A stretch of 64,000 nt of DNA from Episyrphus balteatus (GCF_945859705.1 NC_079137.1:41489320-41553319); one strand, 5' to 3'; counted from the first letter of the stretch, positions 22,187 through 35,045 are shown. Made by a program: numbers and translations. Notes: generated by a model not told the origin, from the letters alone.

Positions 22187-24066
22187 ATATAACTTTTGAA
22201 GTGAAAACTTCTTTAGTATCGTAGTGATTTGAAACAAGATGAAACGAAAACGCGACACGACTTCAACTTGTTATAACTTTTTTTTTTTTTAATAGATAGA
22301 TAAATGAAATTTGTACTGTAGATAGGTAATTAAATAAATTATAATTGTACAAAATTTCAATTAATTTCATATACAAAATTCGGTGATAACGGTAAAAAGA
22401 TGTTCTTTTCCAACACACGTTATATCTTTTGATCTAGTGCACATACAAATTTGATTTATCTTTAATACGCATGCTGATAACATAACCTTTTATTTGATAT
22501 ATCACAAATAACGGTACGTGCTCTACAAGTTACACAATCTTAAATTGAAAAAATTGAAAAATACCTCAAAACACCTGTGGAGATCTGTTGGCGATGACCA
22601 GCTACCAGTGTAGGAAGTACCGTAATCTCAGTCTGGAAATTCGACATGGTTGACTTTAAAAAATTCTAACTTCTCTTGTAGACATCTTTGAAATAAGATT
22701 TATAGGTACCTACATCATTAATAAATAACACAGCCACAAAAAAAAAATAAAAGTTCTGACCTGGGGTTGCGACTAAGTTTTTAATATAGTTTTTGGGTCG
22801 CTGAAACCGAATCCGAGGTCCGTTTTGCCCCATCACTTCAGGTTTTCGAAGTAAACTCAAAAAATGTCACGAAGCAAAAAAAATTTTTCTCTGATCTGGA
22901 TGTGCGAATATGTTAATCATATAGTTTTTGGATCGTTGAATCCAGATTCGAAGTCAATATCGCCCTATCACATCAGGTTTCTGAGATATCCTCAAAAAAA
23001 TGTCAAAACCAAAAAAACAAAATTTCTTATCTGGGGTTGCGTCTAGGTTTTTCATATAGTTTTTGGGTTGCTAAAATCGAATCCGAACTCTATTTTGCCG
23101 TATCACGTCAGGTTTTTGAGATATCCTCAAAAAAAGTAGGATAAGAACTTTTTTTTTTTAGTTTAAACATTTTTTGAGGATATTTCAAAAACCTGACGTG
23201 ATACGCCTAAATAGACTTCGGATTCGGTTTCAGCGACCCAAAAGCTAGAAACCTGACGTGTAGGGCGAAATTGACTTCGAATCTGGATTCAGCGATCTAA
23301 AAACTATATGATTAACATATTCGCACATCCAGATCAGAGAAATTTTTTTTTTGTTTTTGTGACATTTTATGAGGTTATCTTGAAAACCTGACGTGATGGA
23401 GCAAAACGGACTTCGGATTCGGTTTCAGCGACCCAAAAACTATATGAAAAACTTAGTCGCAACCATAGGTCAGAACTTTTATATTTTTTTGTGTGGCTGT
23501 GTAATGATTCATTATACAAGGTGAAACAATAAGCTTGTACACATGATTTTTTTCTTATTCCATCACTTTTTTATAAATTTTATACCATCTTAAAGCTTAT
23601 TGTTTCAGCTCAAAATATTTATATCGACCATGTCTAATAGACATTGTCTATACAACATCTACAAAAAGAGATAGAATTTTTTTAACCCAATTAGTTTTCA
23701 TAAAAAAAGCAAAACAATCAATCTCTTTTCTCTTTTAACGCCATTAAATCCATTTTTGAAAAGACAACCTATAATAAATTGTATATCATTATTATTTTAC
23801 CTTTTATAATGACGCTTCAATCATATTTCTACCATGTCTACAAAAAAAGAAAAAGAACATCTTTTCACCGTTATCTTAGAATTCTGAATATGAAATTAAT
23901 TGAAATTTTGCACAATCATAATTTATATTAATACCTATCTACTGTATACGTTTCATTCATCTATCTATTAAAACATTATGATCAATTGATTTTTCTGGTC
24001 GCTTTTTCGTTTCATCTTGTTTCAAATCACTACGATACTAAAGAAGTTTTCACTTCAAAAATATGT
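22187..24066. repeat. 1.9-kb compound inverted repeat
   Basis: Outer arms at about 22187-22420 and 23835-24066 pair, with a stretch of about 50 bases almost perfect (the AAGTGAAAACTTCTTTAGTA region, 22197-22250 against 24006-24057). Inner arms at 22719-23140 and 23166-23503 pair across a ~25-bp loop. Each inner arm consists of about three diverged tandem units of ~90-140 bp, each unit carrying the words CTGACGTGAT...GACTTCGGATTCGGTTTCAGCGACCC or the complement. A further small inverted pair, GTGAAACAATAAGCTT, lies at 23520-23606. There are no coding frames of note. If transcribed, this would fold into a long double-stranded RNA. It may instead be a composite of foldback elements. Confidence 0.8.
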
Positions 24067-25300
24067 TACATGCTCTATGGTTACGTTGACCATCCGTCCC
24101 GGTTTTCCCGGGACTGTCCCGTATTTCAATAGTTTGTTGTATAAGTGTCCCATACTTTCTAATTTGTCCCGTAATTTTGCACATTTTCCGACTTTTATTT
24201 TTAAAATTTTAAAAACGTTTTTATGGAAAACAAGAAAACAGTGGTGGGAACTTACAAATTTTTCTAATTTTTCAAATAAAAGCACTATAGTTTTTAAAAA
24301 TGTTCTTCAATTTATCCAGGTAGTGCTTTTGTTTGTCAGGTTGAAAAGATTCACAAAAAAAACATTTCAACAAAACAATTTCAAAACTTTTAAGGTTAAA
24401 ATAAAATTTAATATTTCACAATATTGAAGTCAGTTAAAATAAAATTATAATCTTAAAAAACATCACTCACGATTTTCATAAAAAAAAAATGTTTTTTTTA
24501 ACAGTAGTCATTACCTATTTTAGATCCGTTTTCTTGATTTCATGACTTTCTCTCAAACCACTAAATCGATTTCAATGAAAATTTTTGAAAACAAAAACTT
24601 TTTGGTAACTTTAATTTAATAATTAGGACAGAAATTTAAAAAAGTCAGTTTTCTATTTTTAAGAATCGTTTTTGAAAACGGATACCTAAAAGAATTTTCT
24701 TGAAATTTTATTGATGTGGAAAAATAAATTCTTCCAAATGGCATTATAAATTTTTTTTTGAAAAATTTTTATAAACAAAAAAATATTTTAAAATAAAACG
24801 GCTACAACGATTTTCACAAAAAAAAAAAATGATTTGAAAAATTTGTTGTTATTACAGAAATAAAATGGCATAGACTTTATTTGGAGAATAAAACCATTTT
24901 AAAATTTTAATACTTTTTTTAAATCCTTTTATACATTTCTTACAGAATTATTGATATAATTAAATCAAAATAATTTTTTTTATGAAGAAGAAGAAATCGT
25001 AAACATAATTTGTTGTTGTTTTTTGAATTTATTTTGTGAAGTTTATAAAAATCTTTATCTTAAATTTTTTTAAGGAACAAATCGAACTCTTAAAATAACC
25101 TCTTAGAATCTGTTAAATCGTTGATAACTGTCATCTGTTGCATTGTAATTTTCTTGTGATGACGTTTTTTGTGGAAAATAAGTTGAAGATACATCAGTAA
25201 ATAACTTAACTTTTTCGAAAATCAAAACAAATCAACATCTGTTAACTAAATCCTGAAAAAAATAAATTTTTAACACACATTACGAGTATAAAGGAGAACA
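24067..25300. other. AT-rich stretch with a GTCCCGG patch
   Basis: 24081-24185 carries repeated TGTCCCG/CCCGGGAC words, giving the open frame 24017-24427 its start; the rest of that frame is Phe/Lys-rich and unrecognised. Dispersed transposon termini with such words exist in many genomes, but I could not find a partner end. Confidence 0.35.
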
Positions 25301-27060
25301 AAAGTCAAGTAGTTTGCTCCCACTTAATGTCTATAGCTGCGTCATCTTCAATTAACCGTTCCGGTTGAAGGGTCTTTTCTATACCTACTCTCCAAGACAA
25401 GAAATAAGGTAGATATCTTTATACCTAATACCCCTCTGCACTTGAAATGAACAAACACTTTCGGCACATCAAGTCGTATATTTCAATTTGGATCTATATA
25501 GCCAAAGTATGAAGAAGTAGAAGAGCTTCCAGACTAATGGACTCATCATTGTGTGTAGGAAATAATCTTAAACCTGATGTTGTCCAGTCATCGTGATGAT
25601 GATGATGATGATGCTGGATGCTGTTGAAGTTTCAACTACATTATCCTCGAATAATTACCGTTATCGTTGTGGCTTCTTAACATTCTCTCAATTCACCGGG
25701 TTAATTCCCACGAGGAAGGACTATTAATGCGATGGGTAAGGTAGTGAGAGTGCTTTTTGGACCCCAGCCTGCATTGCATCTTTCTTATGGGATGTATATC
25801 GTATATATCGTATATATATATATATATCGCCAGGACGACCGACGCATCATCCGCATTATACGAAACGGTACGATATCCCTTTTCGTATTATTATTTTTGA
25901 CATCTCAACACGAATATAGAGAATCATTCTTTCAGAGAGTGGGGGCATTTTTGGGGGATGAAATTCAACACTGCACTATAATAGCACCATGATTGTGTAT
26001 ACCTCCAACTTCTATTGTGATCCATTTCAACAACGACAAGGATACTCATCTATATGTATATATCCCATCTATACATTAGATTGTTATTATTGTTTGGAGA
26101 AGAGAGAGAGAGAGAGATGACTGAAGAGTTGCACACAAGGAGCATCGCACCACCACCGAGACAAATTTACGATTTCTATGTGGCTTGTTGGTCTGTGAAA
26201 GCATCCTCTTGAGCACAAGAGAAGCACCATGATGAGTGGTGGAATGGGCCTAACGGTAATATGAGATTATGACTTAATGATTATTGATGCCCACGCAAAC
26301 CACCAACATCATCCAGGACTATTATACCAGCACGAGATGGCACAGCTTGAAGGAGCGGAGCATCTTTATTATATACGATGACGATTATGTTGATGGTGAG
26401 TTATGAAAATAAGGGAGGGGATAGGGTGCCCTCATGCCAACGCCGATGATGGGGTTTATTTTGTAATTGCATTTGAAGCTTTCTACAGCCCCCATCACTC
26501 TGTCGAGCCGTATGCCCTTGCCCCTGATTTTCTCTTAAACCTCCTATCCTTCTCCCAACAATGACAATGATTACGAAAGATTTTATTTCGAATCATGTAA
26601 TGAGAGTAACGTTGTTAAATTCAGTTTTATGACTTCGAGTTCAAGCTAAGGGAGAGGAAGTTGGTGCGGCGCGCAACCATCACAACAGATATCCTTGAGG
26701 CGAAAAATAAATTTACTATCTCTGGGTCGGCTCGGAGTCGGGAGATAGGATGGGGTGCCAGAGGGCTGGGATTTGTGTGTTCTATAGGTCTATGGAAGAT
26801 AACAAATTTTTGGAAATCGTTACAGTTGTTTCATTGCTAGGAAAATCCCTTAATTAGAACAGCCGAGGGATTAAGTGCAAAGCTCAAGTCAACTTTTTTT
26901 TGTTCACTCTTATGGTATAAGTAGAGACTTCGATATAGATATCTTTATTTAAGTAAGGTTGTGTTGTGATGCTGCTTTAGGATAATTAATGCTAAAGTGG
27001 AATATCGTAAATGCTTAACATTTGTATTGTCTTCTAGGTTTTCTTCTTTTTTCTTTTTTT
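25301..27060. other. Complex island with microsatellites, no gene
   Basis: The longest low-repeat block in the window. It contains (GAT)n at 25594-25613, (TA)n at about 25810-25826 and (GA)n at 26100-26117. Open frame 25732-25992 is short and unrecognised. The composition and lack of transposon termini make it a candidate regulatory or intronic block. Confidence 0.4.
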
Positions 27061-28400
27061 TTTGTTTGTTTGTTTATTTGTTTATCTCTATATAGGAGTG
27101 TTGGTATATGTGTGTTGGATGCATGTGGGAGTTATGCCAAAAAATTTAACTGGCAAATTGCCTTCTCATAAAGAGTTTTTCGTTGGTTGAGTTTTCAAGA
27201 TAAGCCTAATCCCTATACTTAGCTAGTATATTGCTTAGGAATTTAGATAAATTGGGCTTGAAATAAAAAGACACAAAAAATATATATTATTTTGTCAGTG
27301 GTGTGGGAAGAAATTAGAAGAAATCATTACGAAATTCTTATAAATGTCGTTTATTTTCTTGAATGACGTAGAAATCACGTCAACGTAACTATATCATACA
27401 TGAGGCGTTTTGGTCAGTTAGAAAAACTATAGATTGGACTTTCAGAGTTTTCAGAATGTCCGAATTGAACAAAATCTAGAAACGTGCAGTTTCTGACAGT
27501 CTTAAGTGCGTCTGTTAAGCAAACATTATTGCACTTTAAGTTTTCCTTGTAATTTAGGATGTAACGTTCTCTGAAAAACAGCTAGGTACTTACTCAGCTT
27601 TAATTAAATGTCTCAATCATAAAAGTGAGGTTAAGGTACTTTTTCCAGTGGATCGAAATTATGGAAAAGTGGTCTTGAAAATCAGAGAATTAAATCCAGT
27701 TGAAAAAATGTGTTTAAGCATGTTTATTTGAAAATGGAGTGGTATTATTTTGCAAAATATCAACATAAACCAATATAAAAAAAAAAATTTAAAAAAGTAA
27801 TCTAAACAAATAAAAAAAAGCAACAACAATTTAATCGCAAATAATCATAAAAATATTGAATTAAATAAATGATGGATTCAATCAAAAATAGAAAAAGAGT
27901 TTTGTATACATAAATAAGAAGAAGATACCTCACAAAATATTCTATTAAAAATTGAAAAAAAAAAACTTCATCGCTATGTTTCTTCTTTTTTAGTAACGCA
28001 AACCTTAAAATGCGATTTCTCAAAATTAAAAAATTGGCGTTTACGAAAAAACAATTCTCAGACGACGAATTAATAAATTTTTTTAAAAGAAACTAGTTAG
28101 CTCTAATTTTGAATTTGACTGTTTTGATATGAAATTATTGTGCTTTCTATTTGAATGAATGAACAAAATTCTGAAGAATAGAGCTATTGATGTGTGAAAC
28201 ATTTATTACAAAAGTGCCTTTCGTTCCTGAGGTTCTCAGGTTCTCAAAGTTCAAAATAATGCACAAATTTGACTGGACCCATTATAATTCTGAACGCTAT
28301 GAAAATTGCTAAGAAAAACATTAGTTTTCTTTTTTCTTGTCCACTTCAGATGCTGTATCTCTGAAACCAAAAAAACCTTATGACCGGAAATTTGTAGGCA
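27061..28400. other. AT-rich stretch with one dispersed repeat
   Basis: 27646-27700 carries CAGTGGATCGAAATTATGG followed by AAAAGTGGTCTTGAAAATCAG, the internally deleted relative of the minus-strand repeat ending near 12010. No gene. Confidence 0.45.
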
Positions 28401-29377
28401 GGGGAAAGTGGCCTAAAATGGCACCCCAAGGTCAAATGGCCCCTTTGCTAGAAATCGTAGAATCGAACATAATTAGAAAGTTTTATGAACGCAATTCTTT
28501 AGTTAATCTGGCAAGACCGACATAAAGAAAAGAATGAGCTTAAGCTCAATCTCACTTTTCAGTTCATTTTCTTGTGATCTGTCTCAAGAAAATGAGATAG
28601 ATCTCAAGAAAATGTACTGAAAAGTGAGATAAGAGCTTAAGCTCATTTTTTTTGCATGCGAGCCAATATTTGAAATTTGACTGTCTCTAACCACCTCAAA
28701 AAGTACACTCGTTAAAATTTTGTGAATTTTTTTTTTGCAAAAAAAAGTAGGTATACAAAACATTGCATTTTGGAAAAAGAAGTTAATACGTGTACATTAA
28801 ATTCAAAAAACCCAAAATCGGCAAAATGGTCTACTTACTTTCACATCATTTTATACTGACTTTCACAATTTAATCTTTTGATAGTGTAAATGGCTGCTAA
28901 ACATAAACGATCTACCGAGAGGAAGTCCTGGACTGAGGAAAGTCCTTGTTTCCGTCCAAAATCGGGAAAAAAGCATCCAAAACATTGGAAATTCCAAAAA
29001 CTAGAGTAAGGAGACGAGAAACCAACGTGAACAGGGTTTTGAATGACTCGCAGAAAGATTTGCGGGGTATTAAGCACCACTTGTTCCAAGAAAATTGAAA
29101 AGGCGCCCTTTGACTCGATTTTTCAATTAAAATCACGAACTTTTGGATTAGTGTGCCTTTTTACCCTGGTAAATTTGATTAGTGGTAGGTACATAGACGT
29201 CTTGAAAATTAAAAAAAATGTAAATGCTTTTTGGAATTTTTTTTAACTCGCAAAGCAAAAAAATGTGAGATTAATATATTAAACTTTGAAAAGTATATAG
29301 CATTTAAGTTTGAATGTTACTTTTTTTCGGGATATGGGACATTTTCCTTAGGATGCCGAATTTAGGCCACCTTCCCC
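28401..29377. mobile_element. Non-autonomous element with GGGGAAAGTGGCC ends
   Basis: Imperfect inverted ends GGGGAAAGTGGCCTAAAATG (28401) and the complement of GGGGAAGGTGGCCTAAATTC (to 29377) define a ~977-bp element. The word GGCACCCC or ATGGCCCC follows the left end, another case of terminal words repeated inside. The exact boundary and target duplication are unclear. It carries a hairpin at 28533-28648. No protein is encoded. Confidence 0.65.
28533..28648. repeat. Hairpin with GAGCTTAAGCTC ends
   Basis: Arms at about 28533-28580 and 28602-28648 pair: AATGAGCTTAAGCTC, ATCTCACTTTTCAGT and CATTTTCTTG are mirrored. GAGCTTAAGCTC is itself a palindrome. It lies inside the 28401-29377 element and may be a small nested foldback. 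Confidence 0.65.
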
Positions 29378-30860
29378 TACTAGTGCCAACAATCATCCAG
29401 GTATTCGGCAATTTTACCTTTTATTAATTTAAGATTGTCGATGTTGTGAAGCATATACTGTACTGTTTGATATATCATTTCTAAGAGAGCTCTTTTAAAA
29501 GAAATATAACGTGTCAAAAAAAGGCCATCCAATCCAAATTGTTGCTAACCAATTAGTTTTAGAATTTTGTGCAAGCTTTCAAAAAACTCCTAAGAGTAAA
29601 AAAAAAAAAACACTCACAAATACCCTTGAAATAAAAGCCTTAGAAAAAATCCGTGAGAGACAGTTACTTTTATTTATTATCTTTTTATTGGTTAAACTCA
29701 AGTTGTTGTAAAAAAATTCATGCACATATAATAACTTAAAAAAAAAAACCCTTCATAAATCAGTATTAATTAACAATTTTGTTATTGTTTTAATAAATTC
29801 ATCCAACGGATTAAAAAAAAACCAACTTTGTACGACTTAACGTTTGTATTTTTTTCTACCATGTCATTTTACGCCTATTTAATTTTTCCAATGATTGAAT
29901 TTTTGGACTTCAAGATGAAATTGCAATACAGTGGACTTTCGCTTACTTGAACATTAATTTTGTCACATTATCTGGTACGTACGAATAAATTCTACTATGT
30001 AAAGGTGGGGCACCATGGCGTATGCGTAACCTTTTTTTTAAGAAATTATTTGATCTTTCAAATGAAATTTATTCGTGTTACTATCACTCCCAATTTAACA
30101 TTATATTGAATGTATTAACATACATACATATTTATGTTTATGTATCTATTAAATTAGTCTTCCTTTCTAGAATTGACAAGGTAAAATCAATCGAATTAAT
30201 TTTATTTTATTTTCCGAAAAATAAGTCTTATACTACATTAAATTTGGTTGATTTTTGTTTTTTAAAGGTTTATAAAACTGATTTTCACACAATCACAGTT
30301 TTTAAAAAAAAGATACCTACCACATTTTGCATTGGAAATTTTTTCTTTAAAGTGAAATTTATGCGATGCAAACAAAAAAAAAATTACTAACAAAAAAACT
30401 ATTCAAATAAATACACCAATTTCTCAACGGATCATAAATATTTAAATAAGAACAAAATTACTTAAAATATAATATTCAACAAAAAAAAATTGCAGAAAAG
30501 TCAAACGTTGCTCTTAAACTAAAAATATACTTACTAAAAAATGTATTCTGCTTCGCCTTGTTATTCCAAGAATGTGCTTTATATCCTTAAAAAAAATATC
30601 ACTCTCCGGCCACAAACTCGGGTAAATCATCTGAAAATTTTTATTTTCATTTCTCTCAAAGACAACTCAACCAAAAACTGTTATACTATGTATGTAAGAG
30701 GTGTAGGTATACTATAGACGAGGATATTTCGGCAGAAGGTAGATGCCTTTTGATTTGCAAATTTCACAACCACATATTCAAATAACCTAAAATAACTCAA
30801 AAAAAAAAAAAAAAATAAGAAAAAAAAAAGCAAAAAATATTTTCATTTTCCATCCTTTAA
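29378..30860. other. AT-rich stretch with a GTATGCGTAACC word
   Basis: At 30005-30037, GGTGGGGCACCATGGCGTATG then CGTAACCTTTTTTT occurs. Closely similar sequence is at 35010-35045 and, inverted, at 41342-41372. No protein recognised; plus frame 30022-30390 is compositional. Confidence 0.4.
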
Positions 30861-32120
30861 ATTAAACTCTCATTTTGGACAAACATTGGACTCTCTGATG
30901 CCCTTATGGCAATATCCTTCTCTGTATAGTCAGCAGTTGCCATTTTTGTGGTAAATAAAATTCCCAAATGATTAAAGGCATCCCATTGGAATTTCCGACC
31001 ATTCGAACATCTTTTATACCAACAAACAACATGAATAACGTTTCGAATTCAAAGTGAAACATGATGGATGAATTATGTAGGACTTTAGGTAGGTGCCTCA
31101 GCCTCAGTCTTGCCTCCTGTAGGATCTGAAGTCGGGTTCAGAAGTGTGGTGTCTCTGGAGAGGTTAACGGTATACCGCTAGTGTGGTACATTCACCACAA
31201 GTTGGCAAACCCAGGAAGAAGCAAAAATATACATAAAACTTCTTGGCTCTCTCCGAGAGAGGGCGTAAAGATATATTGTACGATACGAAAAAGAATACCT
31301 CTTGAGCATCAGCAAAAAGACGTGATTTGAATGCCAGAAACGACCAAGACCATCCTGCGTTGCTTTGTATAGATATCTACTATACTGCCAAACGCGTGTC
31401 CAATAGTATATGTAGACATAGCAGCAGCAACATAAAGTCAGTCTTAAGAAAAATCTTGCAAATTTTTATAGGGCTTTGGGTTTTACGAGTTAAAATTATT
31501 GCATACCTTAAGGCGAACGTAGGTGGAATACCGCCATTCACTTTACATGGCAACCTCTAGCTCTTGGTACCTTTTCCATTCATATAGCCAAAGCGATGCG
31601 CACCTCTGTTTCAATGTTATAAACAGAAAAGTAAATCAAGGATATGTATCTACTTCTCCTTCTCCAATATAAGACGGCAGTGCGGTGGTGGCAATGGATT
31701 CTTAGAATGGTTTAGATTTTGTGTTTTTTGGTACACACAGCAACGCCGAGTACCAACAGAATGCTAGAAGGTAATAACTTTGTGAAGAAAGTGCACATCC
31801 TTGAGAGATTTCTTTGGGTTTTTTTTTTTTTTTTTTTTTGTTATTTTGTTTTGGTACTCAACGTTTGAAAGATTTGTTTCATGCGATAAGGACTGAGCAC
31901 GTTCAAGTCGTTTCTTTGAAGTTTTTATTTAGCGCACAGCGTGCTGGTTGTATGGTACGATGTTTTCTGTTGCTGCATGAAACATGGCACATGCATTTCC
32001 GTCACTTTGTTGTATGGTATTTTTTGTATACACAAAAAATAACTATTGAATTTGAAAAGGACTTTAAGCTTAATCAATATCCAGCTTTATATAGTTTAAC
32101 TGAGTTAGAAATCTAAAAAA
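30861..32120. other. Complex island, no recognisable gene
   Basis: Higher complexity from about 30.9 to 32.0 kb, with a T run of about 20 at 31820. Plus frames 31327-31560 and 31814-32116 have no recognised domain. Confidence 0.35.
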
Positions 32121-33585
32121 TTCCAGAATTATTCTATTCTGTAAATTCTTTCTTTGTGCAGATGAAATAAGTCACTTAAAAGATATGAAGTAAGTCCCAA
32201 AATTTTAATAATAAAGCTGAATAAAGCATTCCAAATTTTGATAGTATTGCATGGGAATCAAAGTGAACTAATGTAAATGTTTATAAGACGATAGAATTAT
32301 GTATTAAAGGGAAGATTTGAACTAAATATTTCAACAGTAACTTACGAACAATGACGTATACAAAAAGACGAGTTCTAGCCTAGCGTTTTAACCACTCTTC
32401 AGTGTATTTTATTGCGATTTATTTAAAAAAAAATTGAGTAAATGGCTTGATCATCATCTTTTTGAATATGGCTTATTTGTTTTACTACAGTCATATTAGA
32501 CAAAAAATTAATAGTGAATTACAAAAATTATTAACATGTCTTTCTTTGTATATTTTTTTTGTTCGTTGAAGTCTAAGCTGTTAAAATAAAAATTGGTGCA
32601 TATACTCTTCCAACGTTTCTCCCCCATTCAAGCCCCCTCTTCAATGAAATTTTTTTTACACAAAACTTGTTATAGCCCTAATGTTTAACATTAGAAAAAT
32701 AATCGAATTTATTTTTAGATTTTAAAAAAAAGTTTCAAAATTTATTTTTAAAAAATCGTAAATTCATATTTTTTTAATGGCATACGAAATGGTTTTTTTA
32801 TTTTTAAAAATTTTTATACATTAAACATTTTATTGTTTAAAACGGCTCCAATAATTTTTAATTTCTATTTTTTTTTCTAAAAATTCTTTGTTTTGCAAGA
32901 AATTAAATTGCCTATTTGGTTTGATTATCAAAGCATTTAAAAAGGTGTTTTTAATTTTAAAAACAAATTTTAAATTAAAATTTGTAAAGTTTCTCATAAA
33001 ATTTAATTAAAAATAATATTTAATGTATTTTAACATGAAAAGATTTAATATTCTTACAAAGTACATGTCGTGTGTTTTATTTCTTATAAAAATCTAAAAA
33101 TTTTGAAAAAAATAATACCAACATAATTATAGGTATATGGAAAGTACCAAAGTTTTTCAAAATCAATAATTCCATAAACCCATACGCATACATACAATTC
33201 CATAAAGAATACAAAAATCGTTCATTGAAAAAAACTTCAAAATTCACAAGTCTGAACTTCGATTTGTTGCACTTTACTTTTAATAACACAATTTCTAATA
33301 AACGTTAAAATTAAATAACAAGTAAATAATTTTAATAAAATAATGGCTTTTTAAAAAACTTTGTTTTCAATCAGTAAAATATAAATTTAAAGTTTTGAAG
33401 AAAAAAAAAACAAAATTTAGAATAAAATTATAAATATCACTTCATGTATCACTTTTATTGCATCATAAAAATATGTTTTCCGCTAGAGAGCAGTGTTTAA
33501 AAATTAATGCAGCAATTATATTACCTGAAAATAATAATTATCTAATAATTTTTTGAAATTCTAAAAGATTCAATTTGATTCTGAA
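32121..33585. other. AT-rich stretch, no gene seen
   Basis: Long A and T runs. TTTAAAACGGCTCCAATAATTT near 32835 is one of the dispersed ACGGCTCTAACGATTTT words. Confidence 0.35.
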
Positions 33586-33730
33586 AAAATTTCACGCTGA
33601 TGCCATTCAACGTCAAAAGTACCAAAAAACATGACGTGGCGGAGCAATTTTGAATTTGAACTCAGAATCATCCTTATGAAAATTAATGTTTTGCTTCAAA
33701 GATTACTTTTGTTACAGACCAGTGTAAAAA
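33586..33730 (+). repeat. Diverged right end of the GGTCGGCAA MITE family
   Basis: Words CATGACGTGGCGGAGCAATT, TTGAATTTGAACTCAG and a terminal GACCAGTGTAA keep the order and spacing of the right-hand ~110 bp of the elements ending at 7607 and 50567. No matching left end is visible, so this is a truncated or heavily decayed copy. Confidence 0.5.
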
Positions 33731-33902
33731 GTCATTACTCATTATGTATGTCGTACAATGCACAAATGCACATGTTTGAGGAGAAGTACCGGTTTAAAAT
33801 AATAGAAACAGTTATTTGGTTGATTATTCATTGAATTAGTTTTATTTCTATTTGATTATCATTTATTCTTAGTTACCATTGATAAATACATATTAATGTA
33901 CA

Positions 33903-34980
33903 TTAGGGTGGGTCAAAAAAAATCGAAATTCTTTTTTTTGATTTGGTACTCCGAAAAATCGATGGCTAGACACCTCTAGAATATACACACCAAATATGAG
34001 CTCTTTATATTAATGGGAAGGTCCTCCGCTTTTAAATTTTCCATTTTTGCATCAAGCTTCTACAAAAAAAAATTATTTTTTTTATAAATCGACTTTTTTG
34101 CAAATTTCTTTGCTTATTCTTGTAGGAAATTGAACGCTCTACAAAAAAGACTCCATACACTTTTTTCGTTTATCTAACCGTTTAGTAGATATTTAAGGTC
34201 CAAAAATAGAGAAACGTTCTATAAAAAGTTCCTTGGCAGCAAATTAATTGCTTTAACCGTTAAGAAGATATTCGTATCCAAACCAATGCCCACTGATTTC
34301 AATAGTTTTCTTATGACAAGTATGCATTGCGATTTGAATACGATTATCTTCTAAACGGTTAAAGCAACTAATTTGCTGCACAGGAACTTTTTATAGAACG
34401 TTTAAGTCCCTACAAGAAAACATCTTGCTAATTTGAAAATACTGAATTTTCAGTGAATTAGAAAATTTTGAAAAGTAAAAAATGTTTTCATATTTTTTTT
34501 TAACTTTGACCTCGAATATCTTTAGAATGGTTAGAATATTGAAAAAAATTATTAAGACCTTTATTGTGGAGCAATCTGTTTCCTACAAGAATATGTCATG
34601 CGCGTTTAATTATTATAATTTTTCAATTTGTTACAAAATTAAGAACAAAAAACGAATTTTTAAAGATTTTCTCGATTTTTGGACCTCAAATATCTACTAA
34701 ACGGTTAGATAATTCAAAAAAGTGTATTTAACCTTTTTTGTAGAGCGTTCAATTTTCTACAAGAATGTGTAAAAAAATTGGCTAAAAAGTCAATTAATAA
34801 AAAAATTATTTTTTTTTTGGTAGAAGCTTGATGTAAAAATGGAAAATTGAAAAGCGGAGGACCTTCCCATTAAGATAAAGAGCTCATATTTGGTGAGTAT
34901 ATTCTAGAGGTGTCTAGCAATCGAGTTTTCGAAGTACCAAATCAAAAAAACGAATTTCCATTTTTTTTGACCCACCCTAA
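33903..34980. mobile_element. 1.08-kb foldback element with TTAGGGTGGGTC ends
   Basis: Terminal inverted repeats of about 300 bp (33903-34200 and 34680-34980) begin TTAGGGTGGGTCAAAAAAAA and match with scattered substitutions. A 6-bp flank TGTACA is present on both sides (33897-33902, 34981-34986). Inside is a second, off-centre inverted pair (34205-34275 against 34335-34410, words TTTAACCGTTAAGAAGATAT / ATTATCTTCTAAACGGTTAAA). At 34500-34600 there is a decayed extra copy of the arm's inner unit (GACCT...AATATCT...GGTTAGA). There is no protein. The superfamily is not resolved. Confidence 0.85.
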
Positions 34981-35006
34981 TGTACATATTAATTAAATAA
35001 ATATTT

Positions 35007-35045
35007 TATCGATGTGGGTCCACGTGGTGTATGCGTAACCTTTTT
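35007..35045 (+). repeat. GTATGCGTAACC motif, left copy of an inverted pair
   Basis: GTGGGTCCACGTGGTGTATG followed by CGTAACCTTTTTTT. The complement (AAAAAGTTACGCATACACCC then CAGTGACCCATG) is at 41340-41372, and a direct relative is at 30005-30037. The pair could be remnants of the ends of one older ~6.4-kb unit into which the Tc1-like and CAGGGTG elements inserted, or separate MITE fragments. Confidence 0.45.

Noticed and set aside
24017..24427. 136-codon frame starting near GTCCCGG words
   Set aside because: First part is a dispersed non-coding repeat in frame by chance; the remainder is compositional.
31327..31560. Possible host exon of 77 codons
   Set aside because: No domain, no splice-site support, no neighbouring exons.
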